A stretch of DNA of 64,000 nt from Vibrio sinaloensis (GCF_023195835.1 NZ_CP096200.1:310001-374000), one strand, 5' to 3'. Counted from the first letter of the stretch, positions 43,559-53,742 are shown. Notes: generated by a model from the letters alone, not told the origin. Program-made: numbers and translations.

Positions 43559-44539
43559 CTATTTTGACTTTCTTTGCTGCTCTTTTCGGGCAAGCTTTTC
43601 TTGTCTGCGCTGAGCGATAACTTGATCCGCTTCACCACCGACATGGGTCTCACCTCGTTGCTTCGCAAGCTGGACTTGCTTTTCACGCTCACGAAAGCGA
43701 GCTTTTTGTTCATCGGTATGCTTGTCTATACATTTAGGGCAGCTGACGCCTTTTTCATACGCGTCTGACGCCATGTCTTCTTCAGTGATCGGCAGGCGGC
43801 AGGCATTACACATCTCGTAGCCGCTTTTTTCTAGCTGATGGTTGACCGCCACACGACCATCAAAGACATAGCAATCGCCTTGCCACAAACTCTCTTCTTC
43901 AGGCACTTCTTCAAGGTATTTAAGAATGCCGCCCTCTAGGTGATACACCTCTTCAAAGCCCTGTTCCTTCATATACGCGGTAGACTTTTCACAGCGGATC
44001 CCGCCGGTGCAGAACATCGCCACTTTTTTGTGCTTGGTAGGATCCATGTTTTCCGCAACGTACTCTGGGAACTCACGAAAAGTCTCAGTTTTTGGGTTAA
44101 CGGCGTTTTTGAATGTCCCAATTTCGATTTCATAATCATTGCGTGTATCGACCACGAACACTTCAGGATCAGAAATAAGCTCGTTCCACTCAGTCGGCTT
44201 TACATATGTGCCGACCACGTGACGCGGGTCAATCCCCTCCACACCTAAGGTTACAATCTCTTTCTTGAGCTTAACTTTAGTGCGGTTAAAGGGTTGGTTT
44301 GCATCGAACGACTCTTTGTACACAATGTCTGCAAGGCGAGGGTCTTGTTTAAACCAGGCAAGAAGCGCATCAATGCCTTCGCGGCGAGCGGCGACGGTAC
44401 CGTTGATCCCTTCATTGGCTAGCAAGAGCGTACCACGGACCTCATGCTTCTCCATCAAGGCCTTGAGCGGCTCACGAAGTTCAACATAATCTTCAAGACG
44501 CACAAACTTGTACAGTGCGCATACTACGTAATCTGTCAT
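43559..44539 (-). CDS. trhO: tRNA uridine 34 hydroxylase (TrhO, YceA)
   Basis: The enzyme forms 5-hydroxyuridine at tRNA position 34. The protein is 326 aa. It has the YceA N-terminal region ([17 protein letters not shown] near residue 35), a central rhodanese domain with active-site Cys in [12 protein letters not shown], and a Cys-rich C-terminal stretch ([20 protein letters not shown]) that may bind zinc. I chose ATG 44539 because AAGGAAAA precedes it. A longer frame starting at 44731 lacks any ribosome binding site and would add 64 unrelated residues. Confidence 0.94.
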   Translation of the reverse strand: MTDYVVCALYKFVRLEDYVELREPLKALMEKHEVRGTLLLANEGINGTVAARREGIDALLAWFKQDPRLADIVYKESFDANQPFNRTKVKLKKEIVTLGVEGIDPRHVVGTYVKPTEWNELISDPEVFVVDTRNDYEIEIGTFKNAVNPKTETFREFPEYVAENMDPTKHKKVAMFCTGGIRCEKSTAYMKEQGFEEVYHLEGGILKYLEEVPEEESLWQGDCYVFDGRVAVNHQLEKSGYEMCNACRLPITEEDMASDAYEKGVSCPKCIDKHTDEQKARFREREKQVQLAKQRGETHVGGEADQVIAQRRQEKLARKEQQRKSK

Positions 44540-44796
44540 GTTTTTTCCTTTTAGCGAACTGGAGCGTAAATCCAGAGCTTTTTGTAAAATTGCGCGAAGT
44601 ATAGCGAAGAGTACCCACGACAAATACGGACAGTTTTTGGGGATAAAAGCGGGAAGACTGGAGAGGAAACAGATATGAGCCGGGTCTTGCCTTTTGACAC
44701 TATCCGACTGATTTTGAATAGTGCAAGCCAAAAAGTAGCATTCATTTTTGCATTAAGTTAGCATTGCCGACCTTTTTTCAATGGTGGGAGGTACGA

Positions 44797-46149
44797 ATGT
44801 TTATTGGCTTTGACTACGGGACGGCAAATTGCTCAGTTGCAATGATGGAGCAAGGAGAGCCAAAGCTGCTCAAACTCGAGGGCGACAGCGTATACATTCC
44901 TTCTACCCTCTCCGCGCCCGGCCGCGAAGCGGTGGCTGAGTATCTATTTAAACACCGCAATATTAAACCCATCGACAATGTGGGTGAACAGGTGCTTCGA
45001 CGCGCGATCAACATCAACCGAGAAGAAGGCATAGAGTTTATTGCCGAAGAGGTCGCGTTTGGCCAAGCTGCGCTGGATCACTACCTGCAAGATCCCAGCG
45101 AGAGTTACTACGTTAAGTCGCCAAAGTCGTTCTTAGGGGCTTCTGGACTGCGTGACGTTCAAGTCAGCTTCTTTGAAGATCTCGTTTGCGCCATGATGGA
45201 TAACATCAAACGAAACGCCGAAGCGGATGCGCAGCAAACCATCACAGAGACCGTGATCGGTCGACCGGTAAATTTCCATGGCCGCGACAGCGAAGCCGCA
45301 AATCGACAAGCCGAAAGTATCTTGCTTAAGGCAGCAACACGCGCAGGCTTCAAACACGTTGAGTTTCAATTTGAACCGGTCGCTGCAGGTCTTGAGTACG
45401 AAGCCTCGTTAAACGACAACAAAACCGTACTGGTGGTCGACATAGGCGGCGGTACCACAGACTGCTCACTGATCGAAATGGGACCAAGCTGGCGTGGTAA
45501 AGCAGACAGAACACAAAGTTTGTTAGCGCACAGTGGTCAGCGTGTTGGGGGCAACGATCTCGATATCGCCCTCGCGTTTAAAAAGCTGATGACGCCATTT
45601 GGTCTTGGCAGTAAAACCACCGCAAATATCGTTATGCCAACCATCCAATTCTGGAACCCGATTGCAATTAACAGTGTCGATGCCCAAGCGGATTTTTACT
45701 CTCGTTCAAATTTGGCGACGCTAAAACAGCTCAAGAAGGAAGCGCAAGAGCCTGAAAAACTCGCCCGTCTATTGGAAGTATTCCATGAGACACTAGGCTA
45801 CCGCCTTGTACGTCAAGCAGAACAAGCCAAGATTACGCTTTCCGATCACGCCCACTATCACGGTGTGATTCAACTGCTGTCTGAACAGCTCGAAGTGGAT
45901 ATCCGCTTTGAGGACATGATCGAAGCGATAGAGACACCAAAACAGAAAATGGCAGAATTGGTCAAAGAAGCGGTAGAGCAAGGCGGCGTGAAACCCGACG
46001 CGATTTTCATGACTGGCGGTTCAGCACGCTCACCGATTCTGCGCGGCGCAGTTCAAGAAATACTGCCGAGCATTGATGTGGTTAGCGGTAACTACTTTGG
46101 CTCGGTTACAGCGGGATTAGCCCGCTGGGCAGACGTCTGTTTTAGATAA
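44797..46149 (+). CDS. yegD: Hsp70-family actin-like chaperone YegD
   Basis: This is a 450-residue protein with the ATPase fold of Hsp70 and no substrate-binding domain, as in E. coli YegD (450 aa). Phosphate-binding loops are visible: FDYGTANCSVA at the N-terminus and VVDIGGGTTDCSL near residue 217, with the adenosine loop MTGGSARSPIL near 410. The client or partner is not known. ATG 44797 is preceded by GGGAGG at ideal spacing; an upstream frame start at 44764 has none. A terminator follows the gene. Confidence 0.93.
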   Translation: MFIGFDYGTANCSVAMMEQGEPKLLKLEGDSVYIPSTLSAPGREAVAEYLFKHRNIKPIDNVGEQVLRRAININREEGIEFIAEEVAFGQAALDHYLQDPSESYYVKSPKSFLGASGLRDVQVSFFEDLVCAMMDNIKRNAEADAQQTITETVIGRPVNFHGRDSEAANRQAESILLKAATRAGFKHVEFQFEPVAAGLEYEASLNDNKTVLVVDIGGGTTDCSLIEMGPSWRGKADRTQSLLAHSGQRVGGNDLDIALAFKKLMTPFGLGSKTTANIVMPTIQFWNPIAINSVDAQADFYSRSNLATLKQLKKEAQEPEKLARLLEVFHETLGYRLVRQAEQAKITLSDHAHYHGVIQLLSEQLEVDIRFEDMIEAIETPKQKMAELVKEAVEQGGVKPDAIFMTGGSARSPILRGAVQEILPSIDVVSGNYFGSVTAGLARWADVCFR

Positions 46150-46212
46150 TCGACAGTCCTACTACCTAACCGTAGAGCAGCGTTTAACTACTGCTGCAAC
46201 TAAACTCAATCG

Positions 46213-46245
46213 CAAAAAAAGCCCGGTGTTGAAACCGGGCTTTCT
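46213..46245. terminator. Bidirectional terminator (yegD / methyltransferase)
   Basis: An A7 run, then GCCCGGT-GTTGAA-ACCGGGC and a TTT tail. On the minus strand the T7 run follows the stem, so both convergent genes are served. Confidence 0.88.
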
Positions 46246-46258
46246 GTTGTGTGATTCT

Positions 46259-46837
46259 CTATTTTTTGGCCAGCGCCATGAGTACCGTGAGCGAGCCATG
46301 TGGCGTGTCTATCTCGAAAGGCGTCAATACCTCTACCTGACTAAAGCCGACACTGGTCAGTACCTGTTCGGTATGAGCGATGGTCATGCCGCCTGGCTCA
46401 TCGACATCGGATAACCAGTCCCAATGAACGAAGTAGCCACCCTCATTAAGCAGACTGTAAACGATATCGGCGACCTCAGAATAACTGGGGACAAAGCTAC
46501 ATACGGATGAAGCGACGACCACATCGAATTGAGCGCGAAATGCCGGATGCATCGCAACCAAACCTCGTGTGAGCATATCGACGACGGGCTCGACATTGGG
46601 TAGCTCTTTCATGTCAAGCTGTTCGATCATGGCTTCGGAGCTGTCAAGGGCGACAATATCTTTTACCATGGGTGACAATCGCTGGCTGAGCAATCCCGTT
46701 CCACAACCAAAATCTAAGATGTGCTTTCCTTTCACATCAACGAACTTTAGCAAGGATTCAAAGGCTTTGTCCGCGTATATATGTGTGGAGGCTTCCGAGT
46801 CCCAGCTTTGCGCGACATCGTCCCAACTATTAGCCAT
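46259..46837 (-). CDS. Class I SAM-dependent methyltransferase
   Basis: This 192-residue methyltransferase has the SAM-binding motif I LDFGCGTGLLSQRL near residue 42, motif II around VALDSSEAMIEQL, and a post-I stretch DVVVASSVCSFV. It resembles UbiE/Methyltransf_11-type small-molecule or lipid methyltransferases. The substrate is unknown. ATG 46837 (with ATG 46840 just before) is preceded by AGGGAG; an earlier frame start at 46903 lacks one. It faces yegD across a terminator. Confidence 0.85.
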   Translation of the reverse strand: MANSWDDVAQSWDSEASTHIYADKAFESLLKFVDVKGKHILDFGCGTGLLSQRLSPMVKDIVALDSSEAMIEQLDMKELPNVEPVVDMLTRGLVAMHPAFRAQFDVVVASSVCSFVPSYSEVADIVYSLLNEGGYFVHWDWLSDVDEPGGMTIAHTEQVLTSVGFSQVEVLTPFEIDTPHGSLTVLMALAKK

Positions 46838-46981
46838 CATGATCTCCCTGTAACTACATTCATTAGGCGTTGAGCAAGAGTACCAAAACTGCATGAAATT
46901 CATAGCATTTCAGTGAGGAAAACAGACAACCGCCTAAGATTGATATAATATCGGCCAAAGACTCAGCCAATTGTTTAAAAG

Positions 46982-47860
46982 ATGAACTTATCGCAAATTG
47001 AAGCCTTTTGTACTGTCGCCGACTTGGGCTCTGTTTCAGAGGCAGCTCGTCAATTAGAATGCAACCGTACTAAATTAAGTATGGCAATCAAAGCGTTAGA
47101 AAAAGACCTCGCGGTTGAGCTGTTCGTGCGCAGTGGCAATAACCTTATGCTTTCAGAAGCGGGCAAAGCCATCTACAAAGATTGCCAAAATTTGCTGGTG
47201 ACCGCCGCGCGTATTCGTCAAACTTGTGCCCAAGTCTCGGGTGAGTTTAACGCCGAAATCTGGATTGCTCGCGACGACTCTCTCCCAGATGAGTTGTGGC
47301 AAGATTTGTCACATCGACTCAATAATCGCTTTCCAGCCACATCGTTTAATATTGTGTTGGCATCCAGTGGGGATTTGGCCAACTTAGTGGCAACAGCACA
47401 AGTCGACTTCGCTTTTGGCGTCGACTATGAGCGTATCGACGATCCACACATCACCTATCAGCCGCTCGGCAAAATTCGCATGATGTCGGTATGTCGTGCC
47501 AGTAATCCCCTCGCCAAATTGCGCCGCGTATCCGACGATGACTTACGTAATTCGATGCAAGCGGTGATGGTCTATCTTAACGAGAAAGACAACCCAGAGC
47601 TGCAACCCTTCTCACTGCGTTATATCGGATTTTCCAGCTTTGATTACATGCTCAATACCATTCTCAACGAAGATGCGTGGGGCGTCCTACCCGAACCGCT
47701 GATTCGCCACCTACTGCGCAAACAAGATCTGGCAGTGATCAAACATACCTATGGTTTGACTCAAGAAGATTACTGTATGTTCACCGCCGCGGGTATGTCT
47801 GAGCACCCGGGCATGTCGTGGCTTGCAGATAAACTCAACGAATATCTTTTCGACTTCTAA
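46982..47860 (+). CDS. LysR-family transcriptional regulator
   Basis: This 292-residue regulator has an N-terminal LysR helix-turn-helix (QIEAFCTVADLGSVSEAARQL and NRTKLSMAIKALEKDL) and a C-terminal periplasmic-binding-like effector domain (residues ~90-290). The recognition helix (CNRTKLSMAIK) differs from the common SQPAVSRQIK. It is divergent from the methyltransferase gene across 144 bp, and that gene is therefore a candidate target. The effector is unknown. Confidence 0.88.
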   Translation: MNLSQIEAFCTVADLGSVSEAARQLECNRTKLSMAIKALEKDLAVELFVRSGNNLMLSEAGKAIYKDCQNLLVTAARIRQTCAQVSGEFNAEIWIARDDSLPDELWQDLSHRLNNRFPATSFNIVLASSGDLANLVATAQVDFAFGVDYERIDDPHITYQPLGKIRMMSVCRASNPLAKLRRVSDDDLRNSMQAVMVYLNEKDNPELQPFSLRYIGFSSFDYMLNTILNEDAWGVLPEPLIRHLLRKQDLAVIKHTYGLTQEDYCMFTAAGMSEHPGMSWLADKLNEYLFDF

Positions 47861-48056
47861 CTAAAATCCGGCTTGTTTTTCACCACGCGTCACTCAGTGT
47901 CAAGATAAATGACACCAGAATTAATCATTAAACCATTGATAAATAATAAAAATAAATAGATAAGGTCAGATTGAACCCGTTTCCCATACCAATAGTGTTT
48001 GTTTAATTAGCCGATTTTGAGAACACTATAAGGGTGTTTCTTGTAGAGATTTCATC

Positions 48057-48950
48057 ATGTGTGCTAGGACAAGCCTAAACGAAAAACGTATTCTAACCTT
48101 CTCAGCTTTGCTGGCATCTGGCTTTGCTGGCGGTGGTTTGATTCTAGGTATGCTCGTTGGCTCACTAGTGATTGTGTTTGATGGCGTCTACTCATTAGTC
48201 AGTTTGCTGTTAACATTATTGTCGCTCGCGGTATCAAAGTTTATCGAACGCCCTTCTCGCCGTGAGTTTCCTTTTGGTAAATCCGTTCTTGAGCCAATTG
48301 TTATCGTGATTAAAGGGGCTGTGATCCTCGCCATTGTGGGCTATTCACTGCATTCAGCGGTTATTGCTGTGTTCAATGGCGGCCGTGAAGTAGACGCCAG
48401 TATCGCGACACTGTTCGGCGTGATTAATGTATTGGGTTGTGGTTACGCTTGGTGGCATATTGCTAATAAGTCTAAACGTTTTTCATCTGGTCTGATCGAA
48501 GCTGAAGCCAAACAGTGGCAAATGGACACCCTATTAAGCGTTGCGGTCACTCTCGGTTTTATCGCGGCATGGTTGCTGACTCTGTCTCCATTGGCACATT
48601 ACTCGGTGTACGCCGACCCAATGATGATGATCGCCATGTCGTTCTACTTTATCAAGGTGCCTTTTGAGATGCTGCGCGATGCCCTACGCGAGTTATTGAT
48701 GATGAAGCCAGCCGAAGATATATGCCGAGCGGTGGATAAAGAAGTGTCAGCGCTGGCTGAGCAGGTATCACCGCAGCTTGAGCTGGCAGGGGTCACCAAA
48801 GTAGGACGTGAGCTGCGCGTTAAACTCGACGTGCGCCCAATCGATCAACAGTTAAAAGTGGCCGAGCTTGAGAAAACGCGCCGAATTCTCAAAGACAAAC
48901 TCTCTAAGTTGTCGCTCGACCTTAACCTAACGATGAATATTGCTCATTAA
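48057..48950 (+). CDS. CDF-family cation efflux transporter
   Basis: This 297-residue inner-membrane protein has six predicted transmembrane helices and a C-terminal cytoplasmic domain. Metal-site residues are suggested by the Asp in VIVFDGVYSLVSLL (TM2) and the Asp in EAKQWQMDTLLSVAV (TM5), the places where CDF exporters carry their HD/DD pairs. The usual His is replaced, so metal specificity (Mn, Fe or Zn) cannot be read off. The N-terminus has no signal peptide. Confidence 0.82.
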   Translation: MCARTSLNEKRILTFSALLASGFAGGGLILGMLVGSLVIVFDGVYSLVSLLLTLLSLAVSKFIERPSRREFPFGKSVLEPIVIVIKGAVILAIVGYSLHSAVIAVFNGGREVDASIATLFGVINVLGCGYAWWHIANKSKRFSSGLIEAEAKQWQMDTLLSVAVTLGFIAAWLLTLSPLAHYSVYADPMMMIAMSFYFIKVPFEMLRDALRELLMMKPAEDICRAVDKEVSALAEQVSPQLELAGVTKVGRELRVKLDVRPIDQQLKVAELEKTRRILKDKLSKLSLDLNLTMNIAH

Positions 48951-48990
48951 GCTGGCAACACCCTCAGATTCAACGACATCGTCTTATTGA

Positions 48991-49013
48991 GCCCGGATAT
49001 TCTCCGGGCTTTT
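48991..49013 (+). terminator. Terminator after the CDF gene
   Basis: GCCCGG-ATATTCT-CCGGGC followed by TTTTC forms a standard Rho-independent stem. Confidence 0.85.
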
Positions 49014-49103
49014 CTTTGTTCAAAAGCTTGTCGCCTTTGAAGAATGCCTAGTCACATCGACTCCAATACACTGCCGTTGTAAACAAACTTAGATGCCCTG
49101 TAT

Positions 49104-49123
49104 ATCCCCCAAATGTGGGGGAT
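49104..49123. promoter_or_regulatory. Palindrome upstream of the 754-aa lipoprotein gene
   Basis: ATCCCCC-AAATGT-GGGGGAT is a perfect 7-bp inverted repeat, 114 bp before the start codon. It could bind a regulator; one half resembles MalT-type GGGGATGA. Confidence 0.4.
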
Positions 49124-49236
49124 GAAAAACCTTTGTTGATAGATAAGCTGATATGCGAGCTATGCCCAACAGACTGACTCACTCAACTGCTGGGCGTTGC
49201 TCAATCAACATTAGAACAATACCTTCAAAGGAATGA

Positions 49237-51501
49237 ATGATGCACAAGCTCACACTAACCACACTGGCTTTATTGGTGCTATCGGGCTGTAACGACGGCA
49301 GTGGCCAGTCTTCTAGCACACCACCAAGTAATCAAGACCAATCTGCTCCGTTAACAGGGCGCGTTGCGGATGGCTATCTATCTGGGGCAACGATTTGTTT
49401 GGATATCAACGCAAACATGGTGTGCGATGCCAACGAGCCATCAACAATATCAACACGTGATGGTGAGTTCTCGTTAGATGTCTCTGACGAAATCGCGAAC
49501 CAATACCCGATCATCGCCATCGTCACACCTGATGTCTATGATTTAGATACCAATGACTATGTAACTGACGCTTACACCTTGGTGTCACCTCCGGGCAAAT
49601 ACGATTTCATTAGCCCTATTACCACCCTACTCGCGTTGCAAGCAAAAGACTATTCGAATGAGTCATTGGCAACGAGTGCAAGAACACTTCGCATGCAACT
49701 GGGTGTATCTGATAATGTTGATTTATATGCTGATTTTATCGCTGCACAAAGTGGGTCTCAAGATACCGCCAGTTATGAGAAAGTCCACAACACCGCCCAG
49801 TTGGTGGCACGCAAACTTGGTCAACACCTCACGACATTTAATAGCGGTAACCAAAGTGGCGATATCGACCAATCAGAACTGATCGTGGCAACACACTCTG
49901 TTATTGACTCGATTTCAGAGCTCGCGAGTCTGGCTGAGTTAGAAGGTTTTGACGCCGACGCAATCGCGCAGTCCAAGTCAACGGAATGGCAAAACGAAGT
50001 GAAGGACATCACTCCCTCAGAAAGGGTCGAACAAATCCGCTCAGCGCTGGCGTTTAACAAAGCATTAAGCGGTGGTGTTTATCAGTATCAGGATATCGAC
50101 GGCAATATTACCGAGCATCTCACCGTTAAACTTGACGTTGATCAAGCCAACTTCGACAGCCAGCAGACTATCTCGGTGTCACACAGCAATGGCGACGTGT
50201 TTACCTTTACTGCCGAAGACCGAACCGAACTCGATCTCGACTTTGATGGACAAGTAGCGTTTGCCAAGGAATTACCACAAGGATCCTTGGTTGATGGTCG
50301 TTACACTTACTCCATCACTAAAGGTGATAAGAGTGTGGTGCTGTTTGTGGATGACTATCAAGTCGTGACGGGTTTGCAACCCTACCCAGACGCCTTGCTC
50401 TCGGCTGGAATCACTTGGTTTGAGAAACCGGACGACGAAGCTTTGCTCTCCTTCCCGGTGGAGGATGATGAGCTCTATTACCAAGCTCAGTTGTTCGACA
50501 TTCAAGAGACTCTGCTCTACACAGGACGTATCGAGAAAGGTAGAAATATCGCTTGGGTCCCAAGTATTGCCAGAGCCGAATCGGCCGATACTTTGCTAGT
50601 GAAAGAGTCAGATGGCGTCAATCATCGAGATAGCAACTACATTAGAGAGCTATTTAAAACGCGCATAAGCGCTTCAGCAACCGATGAACATATTGATTTT
50701 GTTCGCACTTACTTGCGCAATACGCACTACGCCAGTGACGGTGAGGACAAAAGCCGTTTTACCTTTCAATTTAATGCGATACCTGCTGCAATAAAGCAAG
50801 GCGACGAACTGATTCAGTCGATAAAATCCGTTGCGATTGAATACTTTGATCCAGATTCAGCAAGCTATGAATCGGTATTGGATGTCACGGTCGACGACTC
50901 CATCTTTACCGAGCTTGGCAAAGATGCTGAACTTGCTCCTCAACAAGGCTATAACCTCGACCACCAGCTCGACAGTGAAGATGGTTTCATCTTTCTTGAT
51001 GCCTTTTTTCAAGGCGATAGCGCGAACGCTGAAATGAAAATAGGTACTTATCGTTATTCGGTGACGAACACAGATGATGAGACCTCTTACGTCTATGACT
51101 ATTTCGGTGGTGAACGGGTCGACTTTCCGTCACTTACGAGTGAGAGTTTCTCTGTCGAACGGCTTAACGAGAACTGGCTTCAACTCTCTATCGATTCAGC
51201 CGACGGAGACGATGGATCCTTTGTCTATGAGTTTCAGTTCAATGTAAGGTATTGGGCAGATGACGAACTTCAAGACAACTTTCTATTCGACTTAGAGAGA
51301 TCAAGAGAGCCAACGGCTCTACTTAGAACGCAAACCTTGATCGATAAAGTCGAACAGTTTGAGCGCGATCGCGATGTAAACATCGTTGACATTCTCGTTG
51401 ATGTCTCGATATTTGACAGCGCTAAGAGCTATACGATCGACAACCGATTTGAAGTCGTTGATATCGAGTTTGATACACAAGTAGTGAGCTCAACTCCTTA
51501 A
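49237..51501 (+). CDS. Large surface lipoprotein of unknown function
   Basis: This 754-residue protein has a lipoprotein signal with LSGC at Cys18 followed by NDGSG. A Ser/Pro/Gln linker leads to a calcium-binding-like loop at about residues 56-66 (CLDINANMVCDANEP), which is common in marine surface lipoproteins. The remainder is rich in Asp, Tyr and Phe and is predicted mostly beta (for example DNYHRDSNY-like and VRYWADDELQDNF stretches). No catalytic motif or known fold was identified. Start codons ATG 49237 and 49240 are adjacent after AAGGA. It is the only gene between a terminator and a convergent LuxR-type regulator. Confidence 0.75.
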   Translation: MMHKLTLTTLALLVLSGCNDGSGQSSSTPPSNQDQSAPLTGRVADGYLSGATICLDINANMVCDANEPSTISTRDGEFSLDVSDEIANQYPIIAIVTPDVYDLDTNDYVTDAYTLVSPPGKYDFISPITTLLALQAKDYSNESLATSARTLRMQLGVSDNVDLYADFIAAQSGSQDTASYEKVHNTAQLVARKLGQHLTTFNSGNQSGDIDQSELIVATHSVIDSISELASLAELEGFDADAIAQSKSTEWQNEVKDITPSERVEQIRSALAFNKALSGGVYQYQDIDGNITEHLTVKLDVDQANFDSQQTISVSHSNGDVFTFTAEDRTELDLDFDGQVAFAKELPQGSLVDGRYTYSITKGDKSVVLFVDDYQVVTGLQPYPDALLSAGITWFEKPDDEALLSFPVEDDELYYQAQLFDIQETLLYTGRIEKGRNIAWVPSIARAESADTLLVKESDGVNHRDSNYIRELFKTRISASATDEHIDFVRTYLRNTHYASDGEDKSRFTFQFNAIPAAIKQGDELIQSIKSVAIEYFDPDSASYESVLDVTVDDSIFTELGKDAELAPQQGYNLDHQLDSEDGFIFLDAFFQGDSANAEMKIGTYRYSVTNTDDETSYVYDYFGGERVDFPSLTSESFSVERLNENWLQLSIDSADGDDGSFVYEFQFNVRYWADDELQDNFLFDLERSREPTALLRTQTLIDKVEQFERDRDVNIVDILVDVSIFDSAKSYTIDNRFEVVDIEFDTQVVSSTP

Positions 51502-51521
51502 GCAACCATCAAGAACGCCAA

Positions 51522-51549
51522 ACAATGCAAGTCGCAAGGCTTGCATTGT
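51522..51549. terminator. Convergent hairpin (lipoprotein / LuxR-type gene)
   Basis: ACAATGCAAG and CTTGCATTGT are perfect 10-bp arms around an 8-nt loop; there is no T-run, so it may terminate only partly. Confidence 0.55.
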
Positions 51550-51554
51550 CTACG

Positions 51555-52727
51555 TTAGAGAGCACAGTAAATCGGGCTCGACAGTAAGGTCGCAATCAAG
51601 TCTGTCTGCGAGTGACAACCTGTCTTGACAAAAATAGACTTTAAGTGGTCCTTGATGGTGTACTCTGACCGCTCCAAGATCGTGGCAATTTCATTTCGAT
51701 TGTAGCCGGCGACCAGTAACTCACAGATTTTTCCTTCTGTCTCAGTTAAACCAAAGATCGCTTTGAGAAAGTCAGGGTTTACATAGATGGGATGTTGCCG
51801 ATCATAGAGGTAAACGATCACTCCTACTTCATACTCTTTGAGATGCTCGTTAAACGGCCCGTTACTTTTAATACCAATTGGAGCAAGAAGAATGGTCAGC
51901 TGAGACTGTTTGTTGTTCAAGTGCGTAACCCGACACGTTTCATTGCTTGTGTGGTCGCGTTCTATCATTTTATACAAATTCGAAATGAAATCCCGTTTGA
52001 CCGAAATGTTTTTAATCGAAAAACGCTTAGGCGACACCTCTAATTCAGAATGGAGCTCACCAAGTTCAATCGCCTTTTGATTGACACAGATGACTTCACC
52101 TTTACTGTCATAAAGTAGTGCTCCATGGGGCAGTTGAGCGACCAAACTGTTTAAGTTGGACGTTTCATTACGCACGTCTTTGAACTGTTGATAGAGAGTG
52201 AAAGCTCGCTGAACATGCGGCACAAGCTCGTTAAGAATCATCACATCATCAGCAGAGAACACACGCTGGTGCTTATCACGATGTACTGTAAGCATGGCGA
52301 TACGATTCTCAAGCCGACCAATTATGGCCGACGACGCGTCCAAAAATCCATGTTGTTCAAACCATTGCTCGACCATTAGCTCATGCTCTGAGAGCTGCTC
52401 TGGATCGCGACGACCAATATCGTTCAATAGGGTATAAAAACGGCGAGGAGGCGCCTGAACAAGATAGTCATAAATATAATTGCCCTTTTCTATATTGTTC
52501 TCAACACTGTGGATTAGTGCATCGCTCTTAGGACCAGCGAGCCAGGCCCCCTCGGTGATCTTGTTCATCGTATTCTGAATATGCAGTACCGCATCACAAA
52601 GTTGGAACTCATGAACTAAAAGCTCCAAAAAAGGTTGAAAACCTTGAGAATGAGTTGGTGCTAAGTAAAGCAACTCAATCAAATCGCTAAAGCGATACAG
52701 CCTGTCGTTGTCCTGTTTTTCTAACAT
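51555..52727 (-). CDS. LuxR-type HTH regulator with sensory N-terminus
   Basis: This 390-residue regulator has an N-terminal GAF/PAS-like sensory region (residues ~20-300, with a PAS-like segment around LVAQLPHGALLYDSKGEVICV). The C-terminal LuxR helix-turn-helix is LTETEGKICELLVAGYNRNEIA, then TIKDHLKSIFVKT, near residues 325-385. It lacks the autoinducer-binding signature of acyl-homoserine lactone receptors. It is convergent with the large lipoprotein gene and 256 bp from the SDR gene, so any target is uncertain. Confidence 0.85.
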   Translation of the reverse strand: MLEKQDNDRLYRFSDLIELLYLAPTHSQGFQPFLELLVHEFQLCDAVLHIQNTMNKITEGAWLAGPKSDALIHSVENNIEKGNYIYDYLVQAPPRRFYTLLNDIGRRDPEQLSEHELMVEQWFEQHGFLDASSAIIGRLENRIAMLTVHRDKHQRVFSADDVMILNELVPHVQRAFTLYQQFKDVRNETSNLNSLVAQLPHGALLYDSKGEVICVNQKAIELGELHSELEVSPKRFSIKNISVKRDFISNLYKMIERDHTSNETCRVTHLNNKQSQLTILLAPIGIKSNGPFNEHLKEYEVGVIVYLYDRQHPIYVNPDFLKAIFGLTETEGKICELLVAGYNRNEIATILERSEYTIKDHLKSIFVKTGCHSQTDLIATLLSSPIYCAL

Positions 52728-52983
52728 AGTCTCTTAGTCGTAACCCCTGTGTTTAATGTGCGGTTACGTCGTTTATCTAAGTAAGATGGACAGATAACCA
52801 CGCGACCTTCCTTGTAACATCATACTAACCATAAAATGCATTACGTTTAACATCACCTAGTTGAGTAATCTCACATTAGCTGTGTGCAACTGCTGTAGCA
52901 AAAGTGAGAATGCTGCGTATTTCTTCTCCGTCCTGATGTCGATGCTTGCTCTTCGTAACGATGAGACAGAATCATGCCTAAGT

Positions 52984-53742
52984 TCATTGCTTAGCCTCAC
53001 TGGTGTCGGTCAAGCCAGCGTGCCAAACGTCGAATGCGTCGGCTTTAGGGTCGTAACCTAACACGCTCTTGGTGTGATTGAGCGCAAGTCTCTTAAATCG
53101 ATTGTTGGAAATTCCGTGGGCAATAACAAATGGGTCGTCTTTTAACTCCGACTCCAAACCGTTAACCAGCAGTGAGCATAGATCTTGTGGTTCACTCCAT
53201 GCACTTAAATCCCTTGCGCTCAAACGCTGCCAATCTTGCTGATACTCGAACGCACCGATTCTTACTGCAATCACTTCCAGCTGTTTTTGGTATGCATAAT
53301 ATGCCCCCAGAGCTTCACCAAACACTTTGCTGACCCCATACAGGTTTTTCGGACGTGTCGGCATATCCTCTTTTACCTGTACATCAAGTTCGTAGCCCTC
53401 TATGGTTTGGGCGCTACTGGCGAACACGACTCGTTCAACGCCACTTTCGTACGCGCTTTGAAAAACATTGTATGTGCCTACAATGTTGGTCGGCAGCAAA
53501 GACTCAAACGGCGTATCTGGGCACGCCAGTCCGGCTAAGTGAACAACAACATCAATCTGCTTTTGTTTGAACAACGAACGAGTCGCAGCTAAGTCGCTGA
53601 CATCAAGTTTAACGCCTCGCGTTTCTGTCACGGTTAGGTCTGCGAGTACTAGCCGATAGTCCGGACGATTCGCGTCGAGATACTTCACCAACGCTTGCCC
53701 TATTCTTCCATTTGCACCTGTAATCAATATGGTTTTCAACAT
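52984..53742 (-). CDS. NAD(P)-dependent SDR, uronate dehydrogenase-like
   Basis: This 252-residue extended-type SDR has a Rossmann motif TGANGRIG at residues 8-15. The catalytic Ser is in VFASSAQTIEGY, and Tyr-x-x-x-Lys is in LYGVSKVFGE. The length and the VRIGAF-like C-terminal region resemble uronate dehydrogenase (Udh), which oxidises uronic acids. It is divergent from a LysR-type regulator across 147 bp, which suggests an inducible catabolic step. The sugar substrate cannot be read from sequence alone. Confidence 0.8.
   Translation of the reverse strand: MLKTILITGANGRIGQALVKYLDANRPDYRLVLADLTVTETRGVKLDVSDLAATRSLFKQKQIDVVVHLAGLACPDTPFESLLPTNIVGTYNVFQSAYESGVERVVFASSAQTIEGYELDVQVKEDMPTRPKNLYGVSKVFGEALGAYYAYQKQLEVIAVRIGAFEYQQDWQRLSARDLSAWSEPQDLCSLLVNGLESELKDDPFVIAHGISNNRFKRLALNHTKSVLGYDPKADAFDVWHAGLTDTSEAKQ

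Noticed and set aside
44551..44745. N-terminal extension of trhO or a separate 64-codon frame
   Set aside because: No ribosome binding site; ATG 44539 with AAGGAA is the clear start of trhO.
52861..53061. 66-codon plus-strand frame downstream of the SDR gene
   Set aside because: Overlaps the SDR 3' end on the other strand and has no initiation signal.
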